5,329 nt of DNA from Cyanobacteria bacterium UBA8803 (GTDB lineage Bacteria > Cyanobacteriota > Cyanobacteriia > Cyanobacteriales > Coleofasciculaceae): contig DNXU01000317.1 in assembly GCA_003505715.1 (NCBI GenBank), forward strand, positions 1 through 5,329, read 5' to 3'. Below the pieces are notes generated by a model. It searched no databases. It was not told the DNA's origin and was given only the letters and a program-made list of their open reading frames with translations. Within the stretch, counting starts at the first letter, position 1, and the number at the start of each line of letters is the position of its first letter. This document shows, one piece after another, positions 5,327 through 5,329 of this stretch. The translations under genes and the position numbers were made by a program.

Positions 5327-5329
5327 AGG
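5309..5329. repeat. GA-rich repeat-like tract at the 3' end of murI
   Basis: GAAGGGGTGAGGGGGTGAAGG contains GGGGTGA twice and supplies the last codons and the TGA stop (5324-5326) of murI. Its reverse complement (CCTTCACC, CCCTCACC words) resembles the CT-rich tract at 1-33. The window ends inside it, so its extent is unknown. Confidence 0.45.

Overview
The window reads as ordinary chromosomal DNA of a cyanobacterium, probably a filamentous one. Three things point that way: three perfect HIP1 octamers (GCGATCGC) in 5.3 kb, heptameric short tandem repeats (TTGTTTG-type and TGACCAA/TAACCAA-type) between genes, and an amidase with several AMIN domains next to murI. The genus cannot be fixed from the sequence. 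All four genes lie on the + strand.

Layout: (1) 36-485, a small EVE-domain protein with a low-complexity GA-rich 3' end; CT-rich tracts lie on both sides of the gene. (2) 573-2096, a CPA2-type membrane cation:proton antiporter with an Asp-Asp ion-binding motif. (3) 2097-2455, a 359-base gene-free stretch holding a 16-bp perfect palindrome, a candidate promoter and a strong hairpin; it is probably the promoter and long leader of the next gene. (4) 2456-4336, a secreted zinc N-acetylmuramoyl-L-alanine amidase (AmiC type) with three AMIN-like domains, proline-rich linkers and a C-terminal Amidase_3 domain; its start is set at a GTG with a good ribosome binding site. (5) 4337-4465, a spacer made almost entirely of two heptamer arrays. 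(6) 4466-5326, glutamate racemase MurI, whose start codon lies inside the second array and whose stop lies in a GA-rich repeat-like tract.

How the genes fit together: MurI makes D-glutamate for peptidoglycan precursors in the cytoplasm, and the amidase cleaves finished peptidoglycan in the periplasm, so genes 3 and 4 form a cell-wall pair, possibly co-transcribed because no convincing terminator separates them. The EVE protein and the antiporter have no evident functional tie to that pair or to each other.

I found no defence system, mobile element, CRISPR array or RNA gene. The most unusual part is the repeat-built murI start region: the heptamer array supplies the start codon and first residues, the two arrays are related in inverted orientation and could pair in mRNA, and a Shine-Dalgarno-like AGGGGAG lies stranded inside the murI reading frame.
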